27,908 bases of DNA from an uncultured Eubacteriales bacterium (lineage in GTDB: Bacteria > Bacillota > Clostridia > Oscillospirales > Acutalibacteraceae). The translations under genes and the position numbers were made by a program. The number at the start of each line of letters is the position of its first letter. The stretch's first letter is position 1. The notes beneath the pieces are model-generated. The model was not told the DNA's origin and ran no database searches. It worked only from the letters and a program-made list of their open reading frames with translations. The DNA lies in assembly GCA_900317795.1 (NCBI GenBank), contig ONIF01000002.1, positions 1-27,908 on the forward strand, in the 5' to 3' direction. Below are positions 1 through 7,934 of the stretch, piece after piece.

Positions 1-57
1 ATAACATACAAATCTCTAATTTGCAATTATCAATTATTCCCCCTCAACAAGAACAAA

Positions 58-86
58 GAGTGAAGAATATTTCTCATTCCTCACTC
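58..86 (-). terminator. Hairpin after purD (possible operon terminator)
   Basis: Read on the minus strand, an 11-base arm GAGTGAGGAAT is followed by a 7-base loop and the arm ATTCTTCACTC; pairing is complete if one G-U wobble is allowed. It lies 13 bases past the purD stop and is built partly from the heptamer repeat. The sequence after it is T-rich but broken by G and C (CTTTGTTCTTGTTG), so it is a weak intrinsic terminator at best and could instead protect the mRNA 3' end. Confidence 0.4.
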
Positions 87-101
87 CTCATTCCTCATTT
101 A
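66..101 (-). repeat. Heptamer array at the purD stop codon, copy 1 of a 36-base exact repeat
   Basis: On the minus strand the array reads as successive heptamers AATGAGG, AATGAGG, AGTGAGG, AATGAGA. It begins with the TAA stop of purD. All 36 bases are identical to 21758-21793 on the plus strand, at the end of spoVAE, while the bases on either side differ. Further degenerate heptamer-like sequence continues to the window edge. Confidence 0.85.
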
Positions 102-1364
102 CTTGGTTTTGCCTATATCCGTGCGGTAATGCACATTCTCAAACGAAATCTTCTTTACGGCATTATACGCTTTTTCAAGTGCTTCATCAAGCGTTGCACC
201 CTTGCCTGTAACACCCAATACACGTCCGCCGTTTGTAAGGAATTTTCCATGCTCCAGTTTCGTACCTGCATGGAATACCTCTGCTCCCTCAACTTGTCCG
301 TTTTCATCAAGTCCCGTTATCTCCAAGCCCTTTTTATATGCCAGCGGATAACCCCCCGATGCCATTACAACACAAGCTGTTGCTTCATCACTCCATTTTA
401 TGTCTATATGCGACAATCTTTCATCTATGACAGCCTCGATTATATCAACCAAATCTGTTTTCAATCTCGGCAATACTACCTGTGTTTCGGGGTCGCCAAA
501 TCGGGCATTATACTCAATTACTTTCGGTCCGTCGGGCGTTATCATCAAGCCGAAATACAAACAGCCTTTGAAAGTCCTGTTTTCACTGTTCATAGCCGCA
601 ACTGTCGGTTCAAATATCGTCTTTCTGCATATTTCAGCGATTTCATCGGTATAATACGGATTGGGACTTATCGTACCCATTCCGCCCGTATTCAAGCCTT
701 CATCATTGTCATAGGCTCTCTTATGGTCTTTTGATGATACCATAGGCTTTAATGCAATACCGTCTGTGAATGCCAGTACGGATACTTCGGGACCTGTCAG
801 AAATTCCTCTACAACAACATTATTTCCCGAATTGCCAAACTTTTTATCTTCCATTATCTCTTTAACAGCCGCTTTTGCCTCTGTCAAAGTCTTTGCAATG
901 ATAACGCCTTTACCCAGTGCCAATCCGTCTGCCTTTATGACAACGGGAAAATGTCCTCTCTTTTCAATATACTCTATCGCTTTTGCAGGCTCGCTGAAAG
1001 TTTCATATTCCGCTGTCGGTATGCCGTATTTTTTCATCAAGTTCTTTGAAAAAACTTTACTGCTTTCGATGATAGCCGCATTGGCACGAGGTCCAAACGC
1101 TCTTATTCCGTTGGCAATCAATGTATCAACCATGCCGTCAGCTAACGGGTCATCGGGAGCTACAAATACCAAATCAACGGCATTTTCCTTTGAAAATGCT
1201 ACAATCCCCTCTTTATCCATCGCACTGATATTGATACATTCCGCATCTTTTGCAATACCGCCATTTCCGGGGGCGGCATATATTTTATCTACTTTCGGAC
1301 TTTCTTTCAGCTTTCTGATAATGGCGTGTTCACGTCCCCCACTGCCTACTACAAGTATTCTCAT
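99..1364 (-). CDS. purD: Phosphoribosylamine-glycine ligase (GARS)
   Basis: PurD joins glycine to 5-phosphoribosylamine using ATP, the second step of de novo purine synthesis, in the cytoplasm. The protein is 421 residues, the usual family length. It opens with the N-terminal nucleotide-fold motif MRILVVGSGGREHA and continues into an ATP-grasp domain with GLALGKGV and the metal/ATP-binding stretch EYNARFGDPETQ. I chose the ATG at 1364 because GGAGGGG stands five bases upstream and the family starts with this motif; an in-frame upstream extension to 1412 lies inside the preceding gene. It is the last cistron of the pur operon, 13 bases after the AICAR transformylase stop. Its stop codon is the first triplet of a heptamer repeat. 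Identification is firm. Confidence 0.97.
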   Translation of the reverse strand: MRILVVGSGGREHAIIRKLKESPKVDKIYAAPGNGGIAKDAECINISAMDKEGIVAFSKENAVDLVFVAPDDPLADGMVDTLIANGIRAFGPRANAAIIESSKVFSKNLMKKYGIPTAEYETFSEPAKAIEYIEKRGHFPVVIKADGLALGKGVIIAKTLTEAKAAVKEIMEDKKFGNSGNNVVVEEFLTGPEVSVLAFTDGIALKPMVSSKDHKRAYDNDEGLNTGGMGTISPNPYYTDEIAEICRKTIFEPTVAAMNSENRTFKGCLYFGLMITPDGPKVIEYNARFGDPETQVVLPRLKTDLVDIIEAVIDERLSHIDIKWSDEATACVVMASGGYPLAYKKGLEITGLDENGQVEGAEVFHAGTKLEHGKFLTNGGRVLGVTGKGATLDEALEKAYNAVKKISFENVHYRTDIGKTK

Positions 1365-1377
1365 ATATTCCCCTCCA

Positions 1378-2553
1378 TCAATGGTGGAACAGGCGAATTC
1401 CTGTAAATGCAATTGTCATATTATACTTATTGCAGGTATCAATTACATTGTCATCACGGATAGAACCGCCGGGCTGTGCAATGTACTGTACACCGCTTCT
1501 CTTTGCTCTCTCAATGTTATCGCCAAACGGGAAGAATGCGTCTGAACCGAGTGAAACTCCTTCAAATGTCGCAAGCCATGCTTTCTTTTCCTCTTTTGTA
1601 AGGGGTTCGGGCTTTACGGTAAAGAACTGTTCCCATGTGCCGTCTGCCAATACATCTTCATAATCATCTGAAATATATACATCAATAGTATTATCTCTGT
1701 CGGGTCTGCGGATAGTATCTTTAAACGGAAGTGCAAGCACTTTCGGACATTGACGGAGATACCATATATCAGCTTTATTTCCTGCCAGTCTTGTACAGTG
1801 TATTCTTGACTGCTGACCTGCACCGACACCGATAGCCTGACCGTCCTTTGCATAGCATACGGAATTTGACTGCGTATATTTCAGTGTGATAAGTGCTACT
1901 ATCAAATCACGCTTTGCACTTTCGGGCAAGTCCTTATTTTCCGTCACGATATTCTTCAGCATATCTTCGTCAATTTTCAAATCATTTCTGCCCTGCTCGA
2001 ATGTAATTCCGTAAACCTGCTTACGCTCTGTCTTTTCGGGAACGTAATTGACATCTATTTTAACCACGTTATATGTGCCTTTACGCTTTGATTTGAGAAT
2101 TTCAAGTGCCTCATCTGTATAATCGGGGGCAATGATACCATCTGAAACTTCTCTCTGCAAAAGAAGTGCCGTCTGCTTGTCGCAAGTGTCGGACAATGCA
2201 ACCCAGTCACCGTATGATGACATTCTGTCTGCACCCCTTGCCTTTGCATAAGCACTTGCTATCGGTGACAATTCCAAGTCATCTACAAAATAGATTTTCT
2301 TCAAAGTGTCTGACAACTCCGTTGCAACTGCCGCACCTGCGGGACTGACATGCTTAAAAGACGCTGCTGCAGGAAGTCCTGTTGCGGCTTTCAGCTCGCA
2401 TACCAACTGCCAGCTGTTGAAAGCGTCAAGAAAGTTGATATAACCGGGTCTGCCGTTAAGTACTGTTACAGGCAATTCTCTGCCGTCATTCATGAAGATT
2501 CTTGACGGTTTCTGATTCGGGTTACAGCCATACTTCAATTCCAATTCGTTCAT
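1378..2553 (-). CDS. purH: AICAR transformylase, stand-alone (no IMP cyclohydrolase domain)
   Basis: It transfers a formyl group from 10-formyl-tetrahydrofolate to AICAR, giving FAICAR, the penultimate step to IMP. The 391 residues correspond to the C-terminal AICAR transformylase half of classical PurH: it starts with LKYGCNPNQKP and contains the catalytic Lys-His pair in SFKHVSPAGAA at about residue 67. The N-terminal MGS-like cyclohydrolase half (about 190 residues in bifunctional PurH) is absent, and nothing upstream in this frame encodes it. The ATG at 2553 has GGAGG eight bases upstream. The cyclohydrolase is supplied by the adjacent upstream gene of a different family (2569-3276), 15 bases away. 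Stand-alone versions exist in other Clostridia and archaea as a matter of family knowledge; the symbol purH covers only half the usual function here. Confidence 0.93.
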   Translation of the reverse strand: MNELELKYGCNPNQKPSRIFMNDGRELPVTVLNGRPGYINFLDAFNSWQLVCELKAATGLPAAASFKHVSPAGAAVATELSDTLKKIYFVDDLELSPIASAYAKARGADRMSSYGDWVALSDTCDKQTALLLQREVSDGIIAPDYTDEALEILKSKRKGTYNVVKIDVNYVPEKTERKQVYGITFEQGRNDLKIDEDMLKNIVTENKDLPESAKRDLIVALITLKYTQSNSVCYAKDGQAIGVGAGQQSRIHCTRLAGNKADIWYLRQCPKVLALPFKDTIRRPDRDNTIDVYISDDYEDVLADGTWEQFFTVKPEPLTKEEKKAWLATFEGVSLGSDAFFPFGDNIERAKRSGVQYIAQPGGSIRDDNVIDTCNKYNMTIAFTGIRLFHH

Positions 2554-2568
2554 GTTCGTTTCCTCCGA

Positions 2569-3276
2569 TTACTGATTTTTATTGACAATTCTGTCCTCAA
2601 ATTCGCCTGTTGCAAGGTCAATAAACCTTGTATAAAGCGATACTTTATTATCTTCATTAAGAGCATTCCATACATTGTCGGTAAACTCGTCTATATCTCC
2701 CTCGATATTAACAAGAGTAGGTTCACCCTCAAATGACGGAATAGGATTGCCGTCACACTTGTATGTGTGAATAAAATGTCCCTCGCCTGCAACGGGCTGG
2801 GCATACTCATAGAAAAATCTCAATGCAGAATTTTCCCTACCGCAATTACTTTTCAAAATAGACATCTTATAAGAGAAATCTCCGCCAGCAAATTCCAATA
2901 TGCCCGAAATTCTCGGTGTAAAGTTCGGTGGGTCAGGCTCAAATGTGCGTGTTCTCAACGCTTCCTCAAAGGTCTTTCCCTCTAAAATAAAATCCCTTGC
3001 GGTATCGGTCTGGTCACCGTTTGTAACGATAGTTGCATTTTCAAGAGTTCTTACAGGTGCATAAATTATCAATGACGGGTCAACCAATTTTGACGGGTCA
3101 AATGCCTGTGTTTTCAGGTCATTTCCCTCTTTGACAAATACTCTGTTACGGCTGTTGGCACTTCTGCCCATGATAAAATAACCAATTACAGCTTTCCTGC
3201 CGTCTGCACTCTTGCCGATGATAATTCCTCTGCCGGGATAGGTCGTTGAGGAAATCTCTTTTTTCAAATCTACCAT
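2569..3276 (-). CDS. purO: IMP cyclohydrolase, archaeal PurO-type
   Basis: Likely closes the ring of FAICAR to give IMP. The sequence resembles the PurO / IMP_cyclohyd family (COG3363), first known from archaea, and not the MGS-like domain of PurH. Visible features are the N-terminal YPGRGIIIG, GYFIMGRSANSRNRV (about residues 33-47) and TNGDQTDTA. At 236 residues it is somewhat longer than archaeal PurO (about 200). Genomic position supports the role: it lies between purN and a PurH that lacks its own cyclohydrolase domain. The start is either GTG 3282 or ATG 3276; I prefer ATG, with GAGG of the purN 3' end serving as the ribosome binding site. The gene begins within a few bases of the purN stop, suggesting translational coupling. 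Confidence 0.88.
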   Translation of the reverse strand: MVDLKKEISSTTYPGRGIIIGKSADGRKAVIGYFIMGRSANSRNRVFVKEGNDLKTQAFDPSKLVDPSLIIYAPVRTLENATIVTNGDQTDTARDFILEGKTFEEALRTRTFEPDPPNFTPRISGILEFAGGDFSYKMSILKSNCGRENSALRFFYEYAQPVAGEGHFIHTYKCDGNPIPSFEGEPTLVNIEGDIDEFTDNVWNALNEDNKVSLYTRFIDLATGEFEDRIVNKNQ

Positions 3277-3283
3277 AATCACA

Positions 3284-3907
3284 TTACCTCACATATACTT
3301 TATTGTCTTTTACTTCAAGTCTGTCATCACAGAAAAGTGCCACAGCCTGCGGTAAAATCTTCCATTCAGCCTGTTCCATAACTCTTTTCTGCAAAATTTC
3401 GGGAGTGTCGTTATCCTGCACTTCAACGGCTTTCTGTAAAATAATAGGTCCTCCGTCACAAACTTCCGTGACAAAATGCACCGTCGCACCCGTCAATTTA
3501 ACGCCCTTTGCCAAGGCTTCTTCATGCACTCTCAATCCGTAATAGCCTTTTCCGCAAAATGACGGTATCAATGCAGGGTGTACGTTCATCATTTTATTCG
3601 GCATAGCCTTTGTCACGAGTTCATCGAGAATTGTCATAAAGCCTGCATATACGACTAAATCAGCCTTTTCCTCCTGCAACGCTTTCAGCATATCCTTACT
3701 GTATTCGATAACATCGGGATAATCCTTTCTGACAAGTACCCTTGTTTTAATGCCATGCTTTTTAGCCCTTTCGAGTGCGTAAGCATCAGCCTTTGACGAA
3801 ATCACACAAGTTATTCTGCCGTTTTTTATCATTCCGCTTTCCTGTGCGTCAATCAAAGCCTGCAAATTCGTTCCTCCGCCCGATACAAGCACCACTATAT
3901 TTTTCAT
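3284..3907 (-). CDS. purN: Phosphoribosylglycinamide formyltransferase, folate-dependent
   Basis: PurN formylates GAR to FGAR with 10-formyl-tetrahydrofolate, the third step of purine synthesis. The 207-residue protein starts MKNIVVLVSGGGTNLQ and carries the catalytic NVHPALIPSF motif (Asn and His) and the Asp of CDGGPIILQ. The start is uncertain: in-frame upstream codons at 3949 and 3928 would add 14 or 7 residues. I chose 3907 because family members begin at this motif and AAAGGG lies upstream, though at a long spacing of 12 bases. A heptamer array lies between purM and this gene. The operon position after purM is usual in Firmicutes. Confidence 0.95.
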   Translation of the reverse strand: MKNIVVLVSGGGTNLQALIDAQESGMIKNGRITCVISSKADAYALERAKKHGIKTRVLVRKDYPDVIEYSKDMLKALQEEKADLVVYAGFMTILDELVTKAMPNKMMNVHPALIPSFCGKGYYGLRVHEEALAKGVKLTGATVHFVTEVCDGGPIILQKAVEVQDNDTPEILQKRVMEQAEWKILPQAVALFCDDRLEVKDNKVYVR

Positions 3908-3946
3908 TCCATTAACCAACCCTTTCATAATGCGTTTTCCGCATTT

Positions 3947-3980
3947 CAATTATGCATTATGCATTATGAATTATGCATTA
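3947..3980 (-). repeat. Heptamer array at the purM stop codon
   Basis: Read on the minus strand it is TAATGCA, TAATTCA, TAATGCA, TAATGCA, TAATTG, a 7-base period that starts exactly at the TAA stop of purM and fills most of the purM-purN gap. The same alphabet recurs after the second csp gene (25299-25332) and after sleC (26567-26602). ATGCAT units make it self-complementary. Confidence 0.8.
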
Positions 3981-5012
3981 TTCTATAATAACTCCTTCGT
4001 CACTTTCAACGAGTTCGCCCAAAATGTAAGCATCTTCACCGTTTGCTTTAAGAACTTCAACAGCCTTGTCAGCTTCGGATTTATCAACTACAACAGTCAT
4101 TCCCACACCCATATTATAAGTATTAAACATATCATGTTCGGGAACATTTCCGACCTTTGCAATCAAATCGAATATCGGCAATATCTGCACATCACTCTTT
4201 TTGATATATGCAGAAAGATTTTTCGGAAGTGAACGGGGGATATTTTCATAAAATCCACCGCCCGTTATATGCGATATACTCTTTACTTTCACGCTGTCGA
4301 GAAGTGCCAAAACAGGCTTCACATATATTCTTGTCGGTGTCAAAAGGGTTTCTCCGAGAGTACCGCCCAATTCATCATAATATTTTCCAACAGTCTTTTC
4401 GCTTATGTCAAACACTTTTCTTACAAGTGAAAATCCGTTGGAATGCACACCGCTTGACTTTATCGCAATCATCACATCTCCTGCTTTTTGTGTATCGGGA
4501 TTTAAAATCTTATCTTTATCCACGATACCAACCGAAAAGCCTGCCAAATCATATTCATCTTCGGGCATCAATCCGGGGTGTTCGGCAGTTTCACCGCCTA
4601 CCAATGCACAACCGCTCTGTACACAGCCCTCTGCAACGCCCGATACAATTTGTGCCACTTTTTCGGGATAGTTCTTTCCGATTGCTATATAATCCAAGAA
4701 AAACAGCGGTTTTGCACCACAGCAGATTATATCATTTACGCACATCGCAACACAGTCTATGCCAACCGTATCATGCTTATCAAGCAGAAAGGCAATTTTG
4801 ATTTTCGTGCCGACACCGTCTGTACCCGATACCAATACAGGCTTATTGATACCCGTTGTATCAAGTTCAAACAATCCTCCAAAACCGCCTATGCCCGAAA
4901 TAACTCCGCTTGTCATGGTTCTCGCAACATGGGCTTTCATCAGTTCAACGGCTCTGTAACCTGCCGTAACGTCAACACCTGCTGCTTTATAGCTGTCACT
5001 GTAACTTTTCAT
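3978..5012 (-). CDS. purM: Phosphoribosylformylglycinamidine cyclo-ligase (AIR synthetase)
   Basis: PurM closes FGAM to AIR using ATP. The protein is 344 residues, the standard length, with the N-terminal SYSDSYKAAGVDVTAGY, the phosphate-binding DGVGTKIKIA, the stretch GGETAEHPGLM and the C-terminal MGVGMTVVVD. The ATG at 5012 has GGAG nine bases upstream; the in-frame ATG at 5027 has no ribosome binding site, so the shorter start is preferred. It follows purF by 18 bases. The partner FGAM synthetase (PurL/Q/S) is not in this window. Confidence 0.97.
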   Translation of the reverse strand: MKSYSDSYKAAGVDVTAGYRAVELMKAHVARTMTSGVISGIGGFGGLFELDTTGINKPVLVSGTDGVGTKIKIAFLLDKHDTVGIDCVAMCVNDIICCGAKPLFFLDYIAIGKNYPEKVAQIVSGVAEGCVQSGCALVGGETAEHPGLMPEDEYDLAGFSVGIVDKDKILNPDTQKAGDVMIAIKSSGVHSNGFSLVRKVFDISEKTVGKYYDELGGTLGETLLTPTRIYVKPVLALLDSVKVKSISHITGGGFYENIPRSLPKNLSAYIKKSDVQILPIFDLIAKVGNVPEHDMFNTYNMGVGMTVVVDKSEADKAVEVLKANGEDAYILGELVESDEGVIIE

Positions 5013-5030
5013 TGTTCCACTCTCCATATT

Positions 5031-6440
5031 TTAAATTTTTTGCGAATACTTATTCTCTCTCAATGCATGGGATACATCAAGCGGATAATTACCCGTAAAG
5101 CACGCATCACATATCGAAAGACTGCTTTCTTTTGCCATTTCTTTTATACTCTCGACTGAAAGAAATCCCAAAGAATCCGCTCCCATGTACTCTCTCATTT
5201 CCTCGACAGTCATTCTTGCAGCTATCAAGTCCTCTTTTTCAGTCGTGTCGCTCGTCAGATAGCACGGACTTTTAAAAGGCGGTGACGCTACCCTCATGTG
5301 AACTTCCTTTGCACCGGCATTCCTCAGCAAGTCAACGATATGCTTACTTGTCTTGCCTTTCAAAATAGAATCATCTATGACAATAACCCTCTTGCCCTCT
5401 ACGTTATTTTTCAGAGCATTCAGCTTTATTCTCATAATATATTCACTATGCCTTTTTCTGTTTCTGAAACCTCTGCCGAGATACTTGTTTTTGATAATGC
5501 CCGTTGCATAGGGAATTCCCGATTCCATGGAATAGCCTATTGCGGCACTTCTGCCGCAGTCCGGCACTCCGCATACTATATCCGCCTCAACGGGACACTG
5601 CTTTGCAAGCATTATTCCTGCACGCTGTCTTGCCATGTCAACCGATACCCCGTCAACCACGCTGTCGGGTCTTGCAAAAAATACATATTCAAATATGCAA
5701 GCCGCTGTTTTTTCGCCACAGTTTTCTTTATAGCTGTGTACTCCCTCGCTGTCTATTACAACCATTTCACCCGGCTGTATATCTCTTATGAATTTTCCGC
5801 CCATGCTGTCAAACACGCACGACTCCGACGCAAATGCATAACTTTCGCCTATTGTTCCCATGCAAAGCGGTCTTATTCCCATAGTGTCACGCACACCTAT
5901 CAGCTTGCTGGGCGACATCAATACCACCGCATACGCCCCTTTCAGCTGTCTTACAGCCTCCTGTACGGCTTCTTCAATAGTACCTGTCTTTGTTCTTGCC
6001 CTTGCGATGAGATAAGCAATAATCTCTGTATCACCGTTTGACTGAAATATTGCCGCACCTTTCTGCAAGTCCTCTTTCAGTTCGTCATGGTTTGTCAAAG
6101 CACCGTTCATGCACAATGCAAGCTGACCTTGTATATATCTCATTACAAGCGGTGCAAGGTCTGCATGGTCAACCTGTCCGCCCGACGCATACTTGACGTG
6201 ACCGAGTGCTATTTGACCGTTTTTAAGCCTAGCAAGCTCCCTTTCGGGCAATGCCTCGGGCACTACTCCAAAATCTTTATAATACACCATTTTGCCGTTA
6301 TCATTTACGGCTATTCCTGCACCGACTTCCCCTCTGTGCTGAAGTGCATATAATGCAAGATAGGTTTCTTCGACTATATCCAAATTTTCATCATTCTTGA
6401 ATATGCCGAAAACTCCGCATTCATCATGTAATTCTGACAT
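5031..6440 (-). CDS. purF: Amidophosphoribosyltransferase, Bacillus-type with Fe-S ligands
   Basis: PurF makes phosphoribosylamine from PRPP and glutamine, the committed and feedback-controlled step. The 469-residue protein begins MSELHDECGVFGIF: Cys8 would be the N-terminal nucleophile after removal of a seven-residue propeptide. The glutaminase domain contains GEVGAGI and GHVKYA; the transferase domain has the PRPP loop VIVIDDSILKG. Four cysteines sit where Bacillus PurF holds its [4Fe-4S] cluster (in AACIFEYVFF, SPCYLTS and the CDAC pair near the C terminus). ATG 6440 has GAGGG five bases upstream; the longer TTG start at 6452 includes this ribosome binding site and is unlikely. An unrelated nuclease gene precedes it by 26 bases. 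Confidence 0.97.
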   Translation of the reverse strand: MSELHDECGVFGIFKNDENLDIVEETYLALYALQHRGEVGAGIAVNDNGKMVYYKDFGVVPEALPERELARLKNGQIALGHVKYASGGQVDHADLAPLVMRYIQGQLALCMNGALTNHDELKEDLQKGAAIFQSNGDTEIIAYLIARARTKTGTIEEAVQEAVRQLKGAYAVVLMSPSKLIGVRDTMGIRPLCMGTIGESYAFASESCVFDSMGGKFIRDIQPGEMVVIDSEGVHSYKENCGEKTAACIFEYVFFARPDSVVDGVSVDMARQRAGIMLAKQCPVEADIVCGVPDCGRSAAIGYSMESGIPYATGIIKNKYLGRGFRNRKRHSEYIMRIKLNALKNNVEGKRVIVIDDSILKGKTSKHIVDLLRNAGAKEVHMRVASPPFKSPCYLTSDTTEKEDLIAARMTVEEMREYMGADSLGFLSVESIKEMAKESSLSICDACFTGNYPLDVSHALRENKYSQKI

Positions 6441-6466
6441 AATTTCCCTCAATTCTTTTTTGAAGT

Positions 6467-7330
6467 TTACACCGATGTGACAAATTTAACTTCTTCATCA
6501 TTGAGATGAAAAATCTTTTTCAAATCTTCTATTTTACCGCCAAGATTGAAAAGCTGTTTGACGCTTTCCAAAGTAGAATGGCGTTCTTTTTCGATGCCCT
6601 TTTCGATACCCTTTTCGATACCCTTTTCAATACCCTCTTCAAGACATTCTTCACCATAAACTTTTTTATCCTGCTCAAAATCATAATCTTGGAATAACAT
6701 ATTAAACGCCTCACTTCCAAATTGTTTAATATAATCTGCAACAATATCATTGTTGATACAATATTTTATCGCTTCAACCATACCACGGGTTTTTATTTGG
6801 TCAATCACCTCGCTGTAATCATAAAGCGGTTTACAATTATCCAAACCGTTTTCCTTTAATGCAGATAAATTTATATCTATGACTTTCACTTTCAGTTCAA
6901 GTGAATCCGACGGAACTTTGAATGCATCGCTCAACTTCAATTCTGTTTTATCAAGTTTATCATCACCGTTGTACAGAACATAAAATTCGGGTGTCGGTAT
7001 TTTAAAAAGCTTTCTTCTGAATTTTTTAGTTTTATCGCTGTTTGTCAGCATTTCATAAACCCTGCCGACATACATTAAAAGGCGAAAAGGCATATTATGA
7101 TTGATTGTACTTTGATGTTCTATGAAACAGACTATCCTATCATCAAAAAGATATGAAACATCATTTCTCATCTGTTCAAAAAATACGTCTTCCAAACGAC
7201 ATTTCTGAGCCGTCTGAACCGTATTTCCACTCAATGCTTCATACAAGGCTTTAGCACGTTCTGCAGAATGCTCTCCCGTGTAAAACCATGAAGAAAACAA
7301 ACTATCCTTTACTTTTACATTATCCTGCAT
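6467..7330 (-). CDS. Rpn/PD-(D/E)XK nuclease family protein embedded in the pur operon
   Basis: The 287-residue protein resembles the Rpn (recombination-promoting nuclease, also called putative transposase) family with a PD-(D/E)XK-like core. Visible elements: DSLFSSWFYTG near the N terminus, then DVSYLFDDRIVCFIEHQST at about residues 56-74, where Asp and the E-H-Q triplet fit the degenerate catalytic motif, then FRLLMYVGRVYEML. Residues 231-249 are a tandem of four-residue EKGI repeats (12-base DNA repeats near 6588-6640), typical of this family's C-terminal linker. The gene starts two bases after the purE stop (TAATCATG), has no good ribosome binding site of its own and probably relies on coupling. 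Its role in a purine operon is unknown; it may be a passenger. Codon use looks like its neighbours. Confidence 0.8.
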   Translation of the reverse strand: MQDNVKVKDSLFSSWFYTGEHSAERAKALYEALSGNTVQTAQKCRLEDVFFEQMRNDVSYLFDDRIVCFIEHQSTINHNMPFRLLMYVGRVYEMLTNSDKTKKFRRKLFKIPTPEFYVLYNGDDKLDKTELKLSDAFKVPSDSLELKVKVIDINLSALKENGLDNCKPLYDYSEVIDQIKTRGMVEAIKYCINNDIVADYIKQFGSEAFNMLFQDYDFEQDKKVYGEECLEEGIEKGIEKGIEKGIEKERHSTLESVKQLFNLGGKIEDLKKIFHLNDEEVKFVTSV

Positions 7331-7332
7331 GA

Positions 7333-7836
7333 TTATTTTACCAGCTCCGCCACTTTTTCCTGTATTGCCTTATCTTTCTTTGCAACACCGTCTTTCATCT
7401 TTATTTTATCCTCTGCAAGCTTCTCTGCAAGGGTATCATCTGAAAGTGCCAACATCTGTACTGCAAGGATAGCTGCATTGTCTGCACCGTCTATTGCAAC
7501 CGTTGCCACAGGTATTCCTTTGGGCATCTGCACCGTTGCCAAAAGTGCGTCCAAGCCGTCAAGCGTTGATGACTTTACGGGTATGCCGATTACGGGTATA
7601 GTTGTATGTGCCGCAAGCACGCCTGCAAGATGTGCTGCCTTACCTGCTGCCGCTATTATCACACCAAAACCGTTTTTTCTTGCATTTGCAGAAAACTCTG
7701 CTGCCTGTTCGGGGGTTCTGTGTGCAGACATGATATGCACTTCAAACGGTACTCCATATTCATTCAATGTCTTTACCGCTCCGGACACTATCGGAAAATC
7801 GCTGTCGCTGCCCATGATTACTGCTACTTTTTTCAT
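7333..7836 (-). CDS. purE: N5-carboxyaminoimidazole ribonucleotide mutase (class I)
   Basis: PurE converts N5-CAIR to CAIR in purine synthesis. The 167-residue protein has the class I signature: VIMGSDSDFPIV near the N terminus, and SAHRTPEQAAEF with the conserved His at about residue 41, followed by GFGVIIAAAGKAAHLAGV. ATG 7836 has AGGAGG eight bases upstream. It is the first gene of the operon, about 25 bases from the predicted transcription start. The usual partners purK and purC are not adjacent. Confidence 0.97.
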   Translation of the reverse strand: MKKVAVIMGSDSDFPIVSGAVKTLNEYGVPFEVHIMSAHRTPEQAAEFSANARKNGFGVIIAAAGKAAHLAGVLAAHTTIPVIGIPVKSSTLDGLDALLATVQMPKGIPVATVAIDGADNAAILAVQMLALSDDTLAEKLAEDKIKMKDGVAKKDKAIQEKVAELVK

Positions 7837-7866
7837 ATAGAAATCCTCCTTGATTTTTATACATAT

Positions 7867-7895
7867 ATTTTAGCCTACATTAACTGTTTTGTCAA
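7867..7895 (-). promoter_or_regulatory. Vegetative (sigma-A) promoter of the pur operon
   Basis: On the minus strand TTGACA (7890-7895, perfect consensus) is followed by a 17-base spacer and TAAAAT (7867-7872, five of six). The predicted start near 7860 leaves a leader of only about 25 bases before purE, so there is no room for a purine riboswitch. Confidence 0.82.
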
Positions 7896-7900
7896 CAAAA

Positions 7901-7931
7901 AATAAAGCCTGCCGTAAAAACAGGCTTTATT
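7901..7931 (-). terminator. Intrinsic terminator of the transglutaminase gene
   Basis: Perfect 11-bp inverted arms AATAAAGCCTG and CAGGCTTTATT around a 9-base loop, starting a few bases past the stop codon at 7935. On the minus strand the second arm runs into TTTATTTTTT, a good U-tract. It insulates the pur promoter, whose -35 lies six bases beyond it. Confidence 0.88.
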
Positions 7932-7934
7932 CTG

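Noticed and set aside
766..1545. Long plus-strand open frame of 259 codons
   Set aside because: It is the antisense shadow of purD and purH; no ribosome binding site or family resemblance. Other long antisense frames (for example opposite purM, purF and pyrB) were dropped for the same reason.
7837..7900. Purine riboswitch or PurR box before purE
   Set aside because: The predicted leader is about 25 bases, too short for a riboswitch, and no PurR-box-like palindrome was recognised.
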